From the NCBI GenBank assembly GCA_016124385.1, contig WGNU01000006.1, positions 248,001 through 312,000 on the forward strand: a stretch of DNA of 64,000 nt. Reading direction: 5' to 3'. The DNA comes from Alphaproteobacteria bacterium. Its GTDB lineage: Bacteria > Pseudomonadota > Alphaproteobacteria > Micropepsales > Micropepsaceae. How positions within the stretch are numbered: the first letter of the stretch is position 1; each line of letters starts with the position of its first letter. Of this stretch, positions 20,089 through 30,560 are shown piece after piece. The notes beneath the pieces were generated by a model. The model did no database searches. It had not been told where the DNA came from and was given only the letters and a program-made list of their open reading frames with translations. The position numbers and the translations under genes were made by a program.

Positions 20089-21009
20089 ATGATCGACGTC
20101 GAGGCGCTCGTCTTCGACTATCCAACGAAGCGCGCACTCCACGGCGTCTCGCTCCACGTGGCGCCCGCGACGATCACGGCGCTTGTCGGTCCGAACGGGG
20201 CCGGCAAGACGACGCTGCTGCGCTGCCTCGCGGCGCTCGATTCCCCCTATAGCGGCGAGGTGCGCATCGATGGGCTCGACACGCGCGAGGATCCGCGCGG
20301 CGTTCATGCGCGGATCGGCTATCTGCCCGATTTCTACGGCCTCTATGACGAACTGACCGTGCGGCAATGCCTTTCCTATGCCGCGCTCTCGCATGGGCTC
20401 GGCAACGGGCAGATCGAGGCGGCGGTGAAGCGCGCGGCCGAACGCGTGGCGCTTTCCGATCGGCTCGAGACCCGCGCCGGCGAACTGTCGCGCGGCTTGC
20501 GGCAGCGCCTCGCCATCGGGCAAGCGATCGTCCATGAGCCGCGGGTGCTGCTGCTCGATGAGCCGGCGGCGGGGCTCGATCCCGAGGCGCGGCGGGACCT
20601 CTCGCAATTGCTGCTGTCGCTGAAGGCGCAAGGGATCACGCTGATCGTCTCCTCGCACATTCTCGCCGAGCTGCAGGATTATTCCGATGCGATGATCATC
20701 ATCGATGACGGCCGCATCGCGGGCGGCGCCGCGCATCAGGTCGCGAGCGTCGAGGCCCAGACGATCACGCTCTCGCTCGTGCGCGAGGCCGGCGCGATCG
20801 GCGCGTTTCTCTCCCGCCAGCCGGGAGTAAGCGCGGTCGAGGCCGGACCCAACGGCGCGCGCTTCCGCTTCGAGGGGAACGCGGTCGGCCGCGCCCAGCT
20901 TCTTCGGGCGCTCATCACCGAGGGCTTCGCGGTCGCCGATTTCGCGCCGGCGAAGCGGACGATGGAAGATGCCTATTTCGATGAAGTGAAGAAGGCGCGC
21001 GGCCGATGA
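20089..21009 (+). CDS. ABC transporter ATP-binding protein
   Basis: Walker A GPNGAGKTTLLR, signature LSRGLRQRLAIGQAI, Walker B VLLLDEPAAGLDP. Confidence 0.95.
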   Translation: MIDVEALVFDYPTKRALHGVSLHVAPATITALVGPNGAGKTTLLRCLAALDSPYSGEVRIDGLDTREDPRGVHARIGYLPDFYGLYDELTVRQCLSYAALSHGLGNGQIEAAVKRAAERVALSDRLETRAGELSRGLRQRLAIGQAIVHEPRVLLLDEPAAGLDPEARRDLSQLLLSLKAQGITLIVSSHILAELQDYSDAMIIIDDGRIAGGAAHQVASVEAQTITLSLVREAGAIGAFLSRQPGVSAVEAGPNGARFRFEGNAVGRAQLLRALITEGFAVADFAPAKRTMEDAYFDEVKKARGR

Positions 21010-22379
21010 GTCCGGAGCTCTTGCGAAACGCGTGGGTGGAACTGACGCCGCGCCGCCTGTTCATGATGGCCGGGTTCCTCGCGCTCTGGTTCGCGGCTGC
21101 CTCGCTCGGCGACGAGATGGGAATCGACGGCGTCGCGGCGAGCGCCGAATGGCTCTTCTACGTCATCGTCGTCATCTGGGGGACGCGGAGCGCGGCGCGC
21201 TCGGTCGTCCAGGAAATTCAGGACCGCACCTGGGACCAGCAGCGCCTCTCCGCGCTCACGGCGGGCGAGATGGTGCTCGGCAAGCTGTTCGGTGCGACGC
21301 TCTTTCAATGGTTCGGGGGCGCGATCTGCCTCGCCGCCATTCTGGTGACGACGCTCAACCATCGCGGCGCAGCGGCGGCCGGCTTCGACATCCTCTATTT
21401 CGTCTCGATGGCGCTGATGGCGCAGGGCGTGGCACTCCTCGCCTCGCTTCTCGGCGTTCGACGGCGCACGACCCACACGCGCCTCGACGTCTTCGGCTAT
21501 CAGGCGGCGGGTCTCTTCGCGGCGCTCTGGGTCTATTGGATCTGGCAGACGGCGGCGCCGGGCGGGGCGACGCTCTGGGGCTCGGTGCTCGAGATCGATA
21601 CCGTCACCTGGTGGGGCATGACGTTCAACGCGACGAGCTTCTATCTCGCGACGCTCGTCATCTTCCTCACCTGGGTGCTGGTCGGCTGCGTGCAGGTGAT
21701 GCGCCTCGAACTGCAGATGGAAAACGGGCCCTTCGCGTGGCTCGGGTTCCTCGCCTTCATGGCGATCTACATGGCCGGGCTTGCCGACATCAACGACTGG
21801 TCGCGCGATTTCGGGACGGTGGTCAATGCGCGGCTCGCCGCCGCCACGATGACGCTCGGCGTCCTCACCTACGTGATGGTCCTCATCGAGCCGAAGGACC
21901 GCGTGCATTTCCGCTGGCTGGCGGGCGCGTTCGCGGCGGGGCAGTTCGGCGCGCTCGCGATGCGCCTACCGGGCTGGATCTATGCCTATCTCGGAGCGCT
22001 GATCCTCGGGCTCTTGCTCCTTGTGCGGATTGAAATCCCAACGATCGAGGGTTTTGCAGGCACGGGCGATGCACACATGATGATCCTCGCCTCGCTGGGC
22101 TTTCTCACGCGCGACTGCCTCATCTTCCTCGCCTATCACATGCGCGCGCATCAGCGCCGGGGCGATTTCGCGGCGATCGTGACGCTGATCGCGATCTATC
22201 TGATCGCGCCCTGGTTCTTTGCGGGCGCGGGGCTCGAGGGGCTCCTCTATCTCTTCCTGCCGATGCCAGCCGAACCCGCGATCGCGGGGCCGATCGCCGC
22301 CTGGGCCGAGGCGGGCCTCGTCGCGATGATCGCGCTTGGGCGGCTGCGCTCCGGGTTCGAGACGGCGAAGCCCGCTTAA
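21006..22379 (+). CDS. ABC transporter permease-type membrane protein
   Basis: Multiple hydrophobic segments; 4-bp overlap with the upstream ATPase gene; QEIQDRTWDQQRLSALTAGEMVLGKLFGATLFQW. Confidence 0.8.
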   Translation: MSPELLRNAWVELTPRRLFMMAGFLALWFAAASLGDEMGIDGVAASAEWLFYVIVVIWGTRSAARSVVQEIQDRTWDQQRLSALTAGEMVLGKLFGATLFQWFGGAICLAAILVTTLNHRGAAAAGFDILYFVSMALMAQGVALLASLLGVRRRTTHTRLDVFGYQAAGLFAALWVYWIWQTAAPGGATLWGSVLEIDTVTWWGMTFNATSFYLATLVIFLTWVLVGCVQVMRLELQMENGPFAWLGFLAFMAIYMAGLADINDWSRDFGTVVNARLAAATMTLGVLTYVMVLIEPKDRVHFRWLAGAFAAGQFGALAMRLPGWIYAYLGALILGLLLLVRIEIPTIEGFAGTGDAHMMILASLGFLTRDCLIFLAYHMRAHQRRGDFAAIVTLIAIYLIAPWFFAGAGLEGLLYLFLPMPAEPAIAGPIAAWAEAGLVAMIALGRLRSGFETAKPA

Positions 22380-22384
22380 GGGGT

Positions 22385-22756
22385 TCAGTCCTTCAGCGCG
22401 GCGCGCAGGCCCGAATAGCTCGGCTGATCGATCGCAACCTTCGCGAGCGTCGTTGCGCGGAGGTGTTCGGCAAGGCCAGGCGTTTCCAACGTCAGCGCAC
22501 CGGCACCGATCCGCTCACAGAGGAGGCGGTTCAGTTCCTCGAGCGTTCCGTCGACACCCAGAAGAGCCCGCAGCCGGGCGCGCTCGTCCTCGGTCGCGCG
22601 GGGGCCGTGTTCGAGTTCGCGAGCGACGATGCCGAGCGCGTTCGCGGCGACGCGCGCGTGAAACGCATCATGGCCTTCCAGTTTCGGCATCACGCGTTTC
22701 TCTATGAATTCGCGCACCGCCGAAACGATCTCAAGGGCCGAGGGTTGATCCATCAT
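22385..22756 (-). CDS. DUF6285-like small protein (LvaB-like candidate)
   Basis: MMDQPSALEIVSAVREFIEKRVMPKLEGHDAFHARVAANALGIVARELEHG; lies 5 bp downstream of the phosphotransferase gene; start at 22756 rather than the longer shadow ORF start. Confidence 0.82.
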   Translation of the reverse strand: MMDQPSALEIVSAVREFIEKRVMPKLEGHDAFHARVAANALGIVARELEHGPRATEDERARLRALLGVDGTLEELNRLLCERIGAGALTLETPGLAEHLRATTLAKVAIDQPSYSGLRAALKD

Positions 22757-22761
22757 CGCGG

Positions 22762-23787
22762 CTATTCCTTGCCCAGGATGAGATTGAGAAGGTCGATCTC
22801 GGTTTCCGACGACCGCCGGCCGATCGCGGCGCGCTCCACGCTGCGGTCGAACCCGGTCGCGAAGGCCTGGTACATCCCCATGCACATGATGCCCCATTTC
22901 AGCGAGCCGAGGACGATCCAGGGTCTGACGTCTTCCTCCGTGTACGCAGCACCGCCTGCATCGCGGTAGCCCGCGAGAAGATCCTTCAAATCGCCGAAGC
23001 CGCCGACGATCTTCTCCGAGACGCCGAAGCGCCAGGAATTGATGCACGGCCAGCTCAGATCCTCTAGCGGATCGCCGACATGGACGATCTCCCAGTCGAG
23101 CACCGCGCGCACGCCGTCGGGCCCGAACATCAGATTGCCGTTGCGGAAATCGCCGTGCACGAGAACGGGGTCGGAGATGTCCTTGATGCGCGGCTTCAGC
23201 CAGGTGAACGCCAGATCGAAAACGGGATGGGGATAGTCGTAGCCGCGATAGACGGCCTCATAGTGCTCGAGCTGGCCGCGCGTGACCACCGGAAGGCGCT
23301 CGCGCAGGGGGCCGAGATCGCAGCGGTGGATGCGGGCAAGGATCTCGCCGCATTGGCGCGCGAGATGGGGGCGGATGGCGTCGAATTCGGGATCGCGCAG
23401 GATCTTGCGGGCAATCGTCTCACCCTCGATCCGCGTCATGAGATAGGCCGAGCCGACGCCATCTTCCGGCGCGAAGACATAAGGGACGTCCGGCACCGGA
23501 ACGCCCGCCTGCTTGACCGCGCGGATGATCTCGGCCTCAAGGGCCAAGCCCGGCGCGTTCGAGACCGTACCGTCGCGCGGTGCGCCGCCGGGTGCCCTCC
23601 GCATGATGAGTGGCAGGCGGCCCGACGCCGTCTCAAGGTCGAAGGACCAGGTCTCCTGGCTCGCCCCACCCGACAGGCGCCTCAGGTCGAGGGGGCCGTT
23701 GGCGGCGGTCCAGTGGCGCGCAAGCGCGGCCTTCATGCTTAGTAGAAAATCCGGCTCGTCCGCCGCCATCGCGTCCATCCCTTCCAT
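22762..23787 (-). CDS. Phosphotransferase family protein (APH/ACAD10-type kinase)
   Basis: LSGGASQETWSFDLE..., VLVHGDFRNGNLMFGPDGVRAVLDWEIVHVGDPLEDLSW (APH catalytic HGDxxxxN and DWE). Confidence 0.93.
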   Translation of the reverse strand: MEGMDAMAADEPDFLLSMKAALARHWTAANGPLDLRRLSGGASQETWSFDLETASGRLPLIMRRAPGGAPRDGTVSNAPGLALEAEIIRAVKQAGVPVPDVPYVFAPEDGVGSAYLMTRIEGETIARKILRDPEFDAIRPHLARQCGEILARIHRCDLGPLRERLPVVTRGQLEHYEAVYRGYDYPHPVFDLAFTWLKPRIKDISDPVLVHGDFRNGNLMFGPDGVRAVLDWEIVHVGDPLEDLSWPCINSWRFGVSEKIVGGFGDLKDLLAGYRDAGGAAYTEEDVRPWIVLGSLKWGIMCMGMYQAFATGFDRSVERAAIGRRSSETEIDLLNLILGKE

Positions 23788-23835
23788 TCTTGTTGCGCCG
23801 AAGCTAGCGGCTTGGGGAGCGGGGTCAAATCGCCC

Positions 23836-25920
23836 TCAGCCCGAGCGCAGCGTGCGGACGGCCTCGTCGCGGTCGAAGAGATAGAGCAGGGTGCGGAGCG
23901 CGGTTCCGCGATCGGAGGTGAGCTCGGGATCGCGCTCGAGGATGAGGCGCATGTCGTCCCGCGCGATCTGAAGCAGCTCGCCATGGCGGGCGAGGTCGGC
24001 GAAGCGGAATTCGGGCAAGCCGCTCTGGCGCGTGCCGAGTACGTCGCCGGCGCCCCGCAGGCGCAGATCCTCTTCGGCGATGACAAAGCCGTCGTCGGTG
24101 TGCCGCAGTATGTCGAGGCGCGCCTTGGCGGTCTCGCTCAAGGGACGCGAATAGAGCAGCAGGCAGGCGCCGCCACGATCGCCGCGCCCGACGCGACCGC
24201 GCAATTGGTGCAATTGCGCAAGGCCGAAGCGCTCCGCGTGATCGATGACCATGACAGTCGCCTCGGGCACATCGACGCCGACCTCGATCACGGTGGTCGA
24301 GACGAGGATCTGCCGCTCGCCGCGCTTGAACTGCGCCATCACCGCGTCCTTCTCGGCGGGCTTCAAGCGGCCGTGGACGAGACCGACGGCCTCTCCGAAC
24401 ACTTGCTGAAGCTCCGTGAAACGCTCCTCGGCCGCCGCCCAATCGACGTCCTCCGAGGCCTCGACGAGCGGGCAGACCCAGAACGCGCGTGCGCCCGTCT
24501 TCAGTTCACGGCGGAGGCCGTCGATCACCTCATCGAGCCGGTCGAGCGGGATCGCGCGGGTCGTCACGGCCTTGCGCCCGGCCGGCTTTTCGGTCAGGCG
24601 TGAGACGTCCATGTCGCCATAGGCCGTGAGCGCCAGCGAGCGCGGGATGGGCGTCGCCGTCATCGCGAGGAGGTGGACGGGCTTTTCCGCCTTCGCGGCG
24701 AGTGCCAGGCGTTGACCGACGCCGAAGCGGTGCTGCTCGTCGATCACGGTGAGGCCGAGATCGCGAAAGGCGACATCCTCGGAAAAGACCGCGTGCGTGC
24801 CGATGAGCACGTCGAGGTCGCCGGCGGCAAGGGCCTCCAGGACGCCTGCGCGGGTGCGTCCCTTCTCGCGGCCCGTGAGGATCGCGTGGCGCACGCGCGC
24901 CGCCTCGAAGAGTGGCGCGCAGGACGCCGCGTGCTGGCGCGCGAGAATCTCCGTCGGCGCCATCAGCGCGCCTTGCGTTCCCGCCTCGACCGCGCGGATA
25001 AGGGCGAGCGCGGCGACGACCGTCTTACCCGAGCCGACATCGCCCTGCAGGAGGCGCACCATGCGGCGGGGCGCCGCCAAATCCGCCTCGATCTCGCCGA
25101 GGGCGGTCTTCTGACCCGCCGTCAGCGTGAAGGGAAAGGCCTTCAACGCCGCCGCGATCCGCTTGCCATTGCCGGTGAGCGCGCGGCCTTTGAGGCTGCG
25201 CTGTCGCTTGCGAACCAGCGCCAGCGCCAATTGATTGGCGAGCAACTCGTCATAGGCGAGACGTTCGCGCGCGGGCGTCTCGGTTCCGATCTCGCCGGGC
25301 GATTGGGGGTGGTGGAGCGTGCGGATCGCCTCCGCCCAGCGCGGCCAGCGCCGCCTCGCGATGAAGGCCGCGTCCTGCCATTCGGGCAGATCGGGCAGCC
25401 GCGCGAGCGCGCCCTCCATCGCCTTCAGCATCACCTTGGGCGATAATCCCTCCGTCGACGGATAAACGGGTTCGAGCGCGGGGATCTTCGCCTCGTCCTG
25501 CGGCGATGCGACGTAATCAGGATGCGTCATCTGCAGTCGGTCGTTGAAGAGTTCGAGACGCCCGGAAACCAGCCGCGTCTCGCCGATCGGGAACTGCGCT
25601 TTCAGATATTTCTCCTCGCCGTGAAAGAAGACGAGGGACAGCGCTCCGGTCTTGTCGGTCGCGTGGATGCGATAAGGCTGGCGGGGGCCGCGGCCTGGAT
25701 AGTGGATCTCGATCGTCACGGCGATGGTGGCGACCGTGCCGGGCACGGCTTCGGCGATCGTTGGCCGGTGCCGCCGGTCGATGAGACCGGCCGGGGCGTG
25801 CCAAAGCAGATCGACCACGCGCGGGCCCGCAACCCGTGCCAGCAATTGCTCAAGGCGCGGCCCAATGCCCTGGAGGTCGCGCGTCGAGGCGAACAGCGGA
25901 AAGAGAATCTGGGGCCGCAT
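23836..25920 (-). CDS. recG: ATP-dependent DNA helicase RecG
   Basis: LLQGDVGSGKTVVAALALIRAVEAGTQGALMAPTEILARQH; VIDEQHRFGVGQR; DVDVPEATVMVI; RGRVGRG. Confidence 0.97.
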   Translation of the reverse strand: MRPQILFPLFASTRDLQGIGPRLEQLLARVAGPRVVDLLWHAPAGLIDRRHRPTIAEAVPGTVATIAVTIEIHYPGRGPRQPYRIHATDKTGALSLVFFHGEEKYLKAQFPIGETRLVSGRLELFNDRLQMTHPDYVASPQDEAKIPALEPVYPSTEGLSPKVMLKAMEGALARLPDLPEWQDAAFIARRRWPRWAEAIRTLHHPQSPGEIGTETPARERLAYDELLANQLALALVRKRQRSLKGRALTGNGKRIAAALKAFPFTLTAGQKTALGEIEADLAAPRRMVRLLQGDVGSGKTVVAALALIRAVEAGTQGALMAPTEILARQHAASCAPLFEAARVRHAILTGREKGRTRAGVLEALAAGDLDVLIGTHAVFSEDVAFRDLGLTVIDEQHRFGVGQRLALAAKAEKPVHLLAMTATPIPRSLALTAYGDMDVSRLTEKPAGRKAVTTRAIPLDRLDEVIDGLRRELKTGARAFWVCPLVEASEDVDWAAAEERFTELQQVFGEAVGLVHGRLKPAEKDAVMAQFKRGERQILVSTTVIEVGVDVPEATVMVIDHAERFGLAQLHQLRGRVGRGDRGGACLLLYSRPLSETAKARLDILRHTDDGFVIAEEDLRLRGAGDVLGTRQSGLPEFRFADLARHGELLQIARDDMRLILERDPELTSDRGTALRTLLYLFDRDEAVRTLRSG

Positions 25921-26021
25921 GGCGCCAGTAGAATGTCACGGACCGCCCAGCCGGACCATGACATTGCGGGCGGGGCGCGCTATAGGCATCGCGCTCCCCA
26001 GCGGAACCCGAACGATAACCC

Positions 26022-26297
26022 ATGGCCGATGACGACGAGCTCCGCCGCAAACGCGCGCGCTATCGCGCGCAGCATCGCGGCATGAAGGAAATGGACCTGA
26101 TCCTGGGCCAGTTCTGCGAGCGCGCGCTGGCCGACCTGTCGCCGGCCGAACTTGAGGAATTCGAGCGGCTGCTCGATGTGCCGGATCAGGCGCTCTACGA
26201 CTGGCTGGCGGGAAAGAGCGCGGCGCCGATCGCACTCGAGACGGGCCTTAAGGACCGGCTGGAGCGGTTCCAGTTCACCGCGCCGACGCGTCCGTGA
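26022..26297 (+). CDS. sdhE: Succinate dehydrogenase assembly factor 2 / FAD assembly factor
   Basis: RARYRAQHRGMKEMDLILGQFCERALADLSPAELEEFERLLDVPDQALYDWL contains the RGMKE-type motif. Confidence 0.93.
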   Translation: MADDDELRRKRARYRAQHRGMKEMDLILGQFCERALADLSPAELEEFERLLDVPDQALYDWLAGKSAAPIALETGLKDRLERFQFTAPTRP

Positions 26298-29200
26298 ATC
26301 CGGCCTTACGCCTTTACGAGGACGACGGCGCGCTCACGCTGTGCGGGGCGCCCGAGGGGTTCGACGCGCGTCTACTGGCCGACATTGCGACGACGCGTGG
26401 CGGACTCATCATCCATGTTGCGCGCGATGAACCCCGCGCGACGGCGATGGCCGAGGCGCTTCAATTCTTCGCGCCGCAGATCCCGCGCCTTCTATTCCCT
26501 GCCTGGGATTGTCTTCCTTATGACCGCGTGTCGCCGCGCGCCGAAGTGCTGGCGACGCGGATGGCGACGCTGGGGCTTCTCTCGCGGCGCGAGGGAACCG
26601 GGCGCGCGCCGCTCATCGTCCTCACCACGGTCAACGCGGCGCTGCAGCGCGTGCCGCCCCGTGCCTTCCTGCAAGGGGCCGGGTTCGCGGCCAAGGCCGG
26701 CAGCACGGTCTCGACGGACGCGCTTCTGCAGTTTCTCGCCCGCAACGGGTTTCAACGCGTCGGGACGGTGATGGAGCCGGGCGACTACGCCGTGCGGGGC
26801 GGCCTGATCGATCTCTTCCCGCCGGGCTTCGCCGAACCGGTGCGGCTCGATTTCTTCGGCGCGACGCTTGAGAGCGTGCGCTCGTTCAATCCCGAAGATC
26901 AGCGCACGACCGGACGGCTGCCGGCGCTCGATCTCATCGCAGTCAACGAAGTGCCGCTCGATGAGGCCTCGGTCGCGCGGTTCCGCGCGGGCTACGTCGC
27001 CGCCTTCGGCGCGGTGACGGACGAGGACCCGCTCTATGAATCCGTCTCCGAAGGGCGCCCGCATCCGGGCATGGAGCATTTCCTGCCGCTTTTCCATGAG
27101 CAGCTCGAGACGCTCTTCGACTATGCGCCCGACGCGCTCATCGGCTTCGATGGCCTCTCGGGCGACGCGACGAGCGAGCGCCTCGCGCAGATCGCCGACT
27201 ATTACGACGCGCGCGCCAGCGCGTTCGCCGATGCGCGTGCGGGGCGCACGGGGTTCGCCGGCGCGACGGCCCTCAAGCCGCTCCCGCCCGAGCGACTTTA
27301 CCTCACCGACGGCGCCTTCGAGAGGGCGATCGGCGACCGGCCGCGCCGGATTTTCACCGGCTTCTCGCTCCCGCCCGCACCGAACGTCATCGAGATGGGT
27401 GCCAAGCGCGGCCGCTCCTTCGCGCCGGAGCGCCAGGCCGAGGCCAACGTCTTCGAGGCGACGCGCGCCCACGCGTCCGCCGAGCAGAGGCGCGGGCGCA
27501 AGATCGTCATCGCCTGCTGGACGGCCGGTTCCGCCGACCGCATGGCGGGGGTCCTCGCCGATCACGGCGTCGCGCCGATCGTGATGCTGGAGGACGTATC
27601 GGCGCTGGCCGCGATGGCGCCGGAGGCCGTCGGCATCGCGGTTTTCGGCCTTGAGACCGGGTTCGAGGCGGACGATCTCACGCTCATCAGCGAGCAGGAC
27701 ATTCTGGGCGACCGCATGGTGCGGGCGCGCAAACCCCGGCGCGCAGCCAATTTCATCGCGGAGGCCTCCGCGCTCGCGCCCGGCGATCTCGTCGTCCATG
27801 TCGATCACGGCGTCGGGCGGTATCTGGGCCTCAAGGCGATCGACGTGTCGGGCGCGGCGCATGATTGCCTGGAGCTGCAATATGATGGCGGCAAGCTGTT
27901 CCTGCCGGTCGAGAATATCGAGCTGCTGTCGCGGTTCGGCACGGATTCCGAGAACGTCGCGCTCGACCGGCTGGGTGGATCGGGCTGGCAGTCGCGCAAG
28001 GCGCGCCTGAAGCAGCGCATCCGCGAGATGGCCGAGGAGCTCATCAAGGTCGCGGCCGCGCGGCTGATGAAGAGAGCGCCCGAGCTCGTGCCGCCGACCG
28101 GGGCCTATGACGAATTCGCCGCAAGCTTTCCCTACGAGGAAACGGAAGACCAGGAGCGCGCGATCGAGGAGACGCTGGGTGATCTTGCAGCGGGCCTGCC
28201 GATGGACCGGCTGGTCTGCGGCGATGTGGGGTTCGGCAAGACCGAGGTCGCGCTCCGTGCCGCCTTCGCGACCGCGATGGCGGGGCAGCAGGTCGCGGTT
28301 GTCGTGCCGACGACGCTGCTCGCGCGGCAGCATTTCCGGACCTTCTCGGAGCGCATGAAGGGCTGGCCGCTCAAGGTACGGCAGCTCTCGCGGCTCGTTT
28401 CGGCGAAGGATGCGGCGGAGACGCGCGCAGGGTTGCTTTCCGGCGAGGTCGATATTGTCGTCGGCACGCATGCGCTGCTGGCCAAATCCATCGCGTTCAA
28501 ATCGCTCGGCCTTCTCATCATCGATGAGGAGCAGCATTTCGGCGTCGCGCACAAGGAGCGGCTGAAGCAGCTGAAAGCGAATGTCCACGTGCTGACGCTG
28601 ACGGCAACGCCCATCCCGCGCACCCTGCAATTGGCGCTGCATGGCGTCAAAGACATGTCGCTGATCGCGACGCCGCCGATCGACCGGCTCGCGGTGCGCA
28701 CGTTCGTTGCGCCATTCGATCCCTTGACGATCCGCGAGGCGCTGCTGCGCGAGCATTATCGCGGCGGGCAGAGCTTCTATGTCGTCCCGCGCATCGCCGA
28801 TCTCGCCGATCAGATGGAATTCCTGACGCGCGACGTGCCGGAAGTGAAGGCCGTGACCGCCCACGGACAAATGCCGCCCGGCCAGCTCGACGATGTGATG
28901 AACGCCTTCTACGAGCGCAAATACGACGTGCTGCTTTCGACGACGATCGTCGAGAGCGGCCTCGATATTCCGACCGCCAACACGATGATCGTGTGGCGCG
29001 CGGACATGTTCGGCCTCGCCCAGCTCTATCAGCTGCGCGGGCGGATCGGTCGCTCGAAGCAGCGTGCCTATGCGTACCTCACGACGCCGCCCAACCGCAT
29101 CCTCACGGCGGGCGCGGAGCAGCGCCTCCACGTGCTGCAGACGCTCGACACGCTCGGCGCCGGCTTCACGCTCGCGAGCCACGATCTCGATCTGCGCGGG

Positions 29201-29779
29201 TCGGGCAATCTTCTAGGCGATGAGCAATCCGGCCATATCCGCGAGGTCGGCATCGAGCTCTATCAGGACATGCTGGAGGAGGCGGTCGCCTCGCTGAAGA
29301 GCGGGGATGAGGAAATCGCGGACGGAGAATGGTCGCCGCAGATCAATCTGGGCAGTTCGGTACTCATTCCCGAACATTATGTCGCTGATCTCAACGTGCG
29401 GATGTCGCTCTATCGCCGCCTCGGGAGCCTTGAGACGCGCGCGGAGATCGACGCGTTCGGGGCCGAGCTGATCGACCGGTTCGGGCCGTTGCCGGACGAC
29501 GCGCAGCACCTCCTCAAGATCGTCGAGATCAAGGCGCTCTGCCGCGCCGCGGGCATCGCGAAAATCGACGCGGGGCCGAAGGGCGCGACCATCGCCTTCC
29601 GCAACAATTTCTTCGCGAACCCCGAAGGGCTCATCGCCCATATCGCGCTTCAATCCGGCACGATGAAGGTGCGGCCCGATCAAACGCTCGTCGTCATGCG
29701 GTCGTGGGGCGGCGTCGAGGAACGGCTGGAAGGCGCGCGCAAGCTCGTCGGCAAGCTCGCCGAGATCGCGGCGGGTTAG
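26294..29779 (+). CDS. mfd: Transcription-repair coupling factor
   Basis: LVHVDHGVGRYLGLKAI (RID), LVCGDVGFGKTEVALRAAF, IDEEQHFGVAHKE, RGRIGRSKQRAYAYL; 1161 aa. Confidence 0.98.
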   Translation: MNPALRLYEDDGALTLCGAPEGFDARLLADIATTRGGLIIHVARDEPRATAMAEALQFFAPQIPRLLFPAWDCLPYDRVSPRAEVLATRMATLGLLSRREGTGRAPLIVLTTVNAALQRVPPRAFLQGAGFAAKAGSTVSTDALLQFLARNGFQRVGTVMEPGDYAVRGGLIDLFPPGFAEPVRLDFFGATLESVRSFNPEDQRTTGRLPALDLIAVNEVPLDEASVARFRAGYVAAFGAVTDEDPLYESVSEGRPHPGMEHFLPLFHEQLETLFDYAPDALIGFDGLSGDATSERLAQIADYYDARASAFADARAGRTGFAGATALKPLPPERLYLTDGAFERAIGDRPRRIFTGFSLPPAPNVIEMGAKRGRSFAPERQAEANVFEATRAHASAEQRRGRKIVIACWTAGSADRMAGVLADHGVAPIVMLEDVSALAAMAPEAVGIAVFGLETGFEADDLTLISEQDILGDRMVRARKPRRAANFIAEASALAPGDLVVHVDHGVGRYLGLKAIDVSGAAHDCLELQYDGGKLFLPVENIELLSRFGTDSENVALDRLGGSGWQSRKARLKQRIREMAEELIKVAAARLMKRAPELVPPTGAYDEFAASFPYEETEDQERAIEETLGDLAAGLPMDRLVCGDVGFGKTEVALRAAFATAMAGQQVAVVVPTTLLARQHFRTFSERMKGWPLKVRQLSRLVSAKDAAETRAGLLSGEVDIVVGTHALLAKSIAFKSLGLLIIDEEQHFGVAHKERLKQLKANVHVLTLTATPIPRTLQLALHGVKDMSLIATPPIDRLAVRTFVAPFDPLTIREALLREHYRGGQSFYVVPRIADLADQMEFLTRDVPEVKAVTAHGQMPPGQLDDVMNAFYERKYDVLLSTTIVESGLDIPTANTMIVWRADMFGLAQLYQLRGRIGRSKQRAYAYLTTPPNRILTAGAEQRLHVLQTLDTLGAGFTLASHDLDLRGSGNLLGDEQSGHIREVGIELYQDMLEEAVASLKSGDEEIADGEWSPQINLGSSVLIPEHYVADLNVRMSLYRRLGSLETRAEIDAFGAELIDRFGPLPDDAQHLLKIVEIKALCRAAGIAKIDAGPKGATIAFRNNFFANPEGLIAHIALQSGTMKVRPDQTLVVMRSWGGVEERLEGARKLVGKLAEIAAG

Positions 29780-30423
29780 ACTCGAGCGTCCGCCGCCGCT
29801 TCGCTCACCGCCTTGTCGATCGCGCTTAAGAGCATGTCGGGCTCCTGCGCGCCGATCATCAGATATTTGTCGTCGATCACGTAGGCCGGCACGCCCTGAA
29901 CGCCCATGCGGCGGGCCAGCATGTCCTCGCGGTGGACGAGCTGGCGGTCAGCATCGCCCGCGAGAAGCTCGGCGACGAGCACCTGGTCCATCCCGGCTTC
30001 GCCCGCCGCCATCACGAGAATTGTGGGATCCCCGATATCCTCGCCGTCAATGAAATAGCGGCGAAAGAGGATCTCGGCCATCGTATGCTGAACGCCTGCC
30101 GAGCCCGCCCAGCGCAGGAGGCGATGACTGTCCAGCGTGTTCGGCGTCAGGGCGATCTTGTCGAACGCGAAGTTGATGCCGACCGCCGCGCCGAATTCAT
30201 GCAAGGCGTTCGAGACCTGACGGGGCCGTTCGCCCTCGCCGAATTTTTCCTTGAGGTAGGTCTTGCGATCGACCCCTTCGAGGGGAACCGTCGGGTCCAG
30301 CCGGAAGGGCCGCCAGCGCACGTCGAATTCCATGTGGGGGCGCTGCGCGAGCGCCATTTCCAGCCGGCGCTTGCCGATATAGCACCAGGGGCAGATCGTG
30401 TCGGAGATGATGTCGATTTTCAT
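29776..30423 (-). CDS. DsbA family oxidoreductase (FrnE-like)
   Basis: MKIDIISDTICPWCYIGKRRLEMAL (CPWC), GVQGVPAYVIDDKYLMIGAQ. Confidence 0.93.
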   Translation of the reverse strand: MKIDIISDTICPWCYIGKRRLEMALAQRPHMEFDVRWRPFRLDPTVPLEGVDRKTYLKEKFGEGERPRQVSNALHEFGAAVGINFAFDKIALTPNTLDSHRLLRWAGSAGVQHTMAEILFRRYFIDGEDIGDPTILVMAAGEAGMDQVLVAELLAGDADRQLVHREDMLARRMGVQGVPAYVIDDKYLMIGAQEPDMLLSAIDKAVSEAAADARV

Positions 30424-30560
30424 GGGCCAAGGTTAGGCCATATGCCGCCCCAGGGGAAATCGCCGGGCGCAGCCGCCGCTTGACGCGGCGCGCCCGAGCT
30501 TCCTATGTACCGCCACTCCCACCCCGCCCGACACGTCACCGCCGAGAGGGCCGCAGCGCC

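Noticed and set aside
26492-29182. 896-aa minus-strand ORF antisense to mfd
   Set aside because: Shadow ORF in high-GC DNA; Arg/Asp/Glu/His-rich low-complexity composition with no family signature, while the plus strand is unmistakably Mfd.
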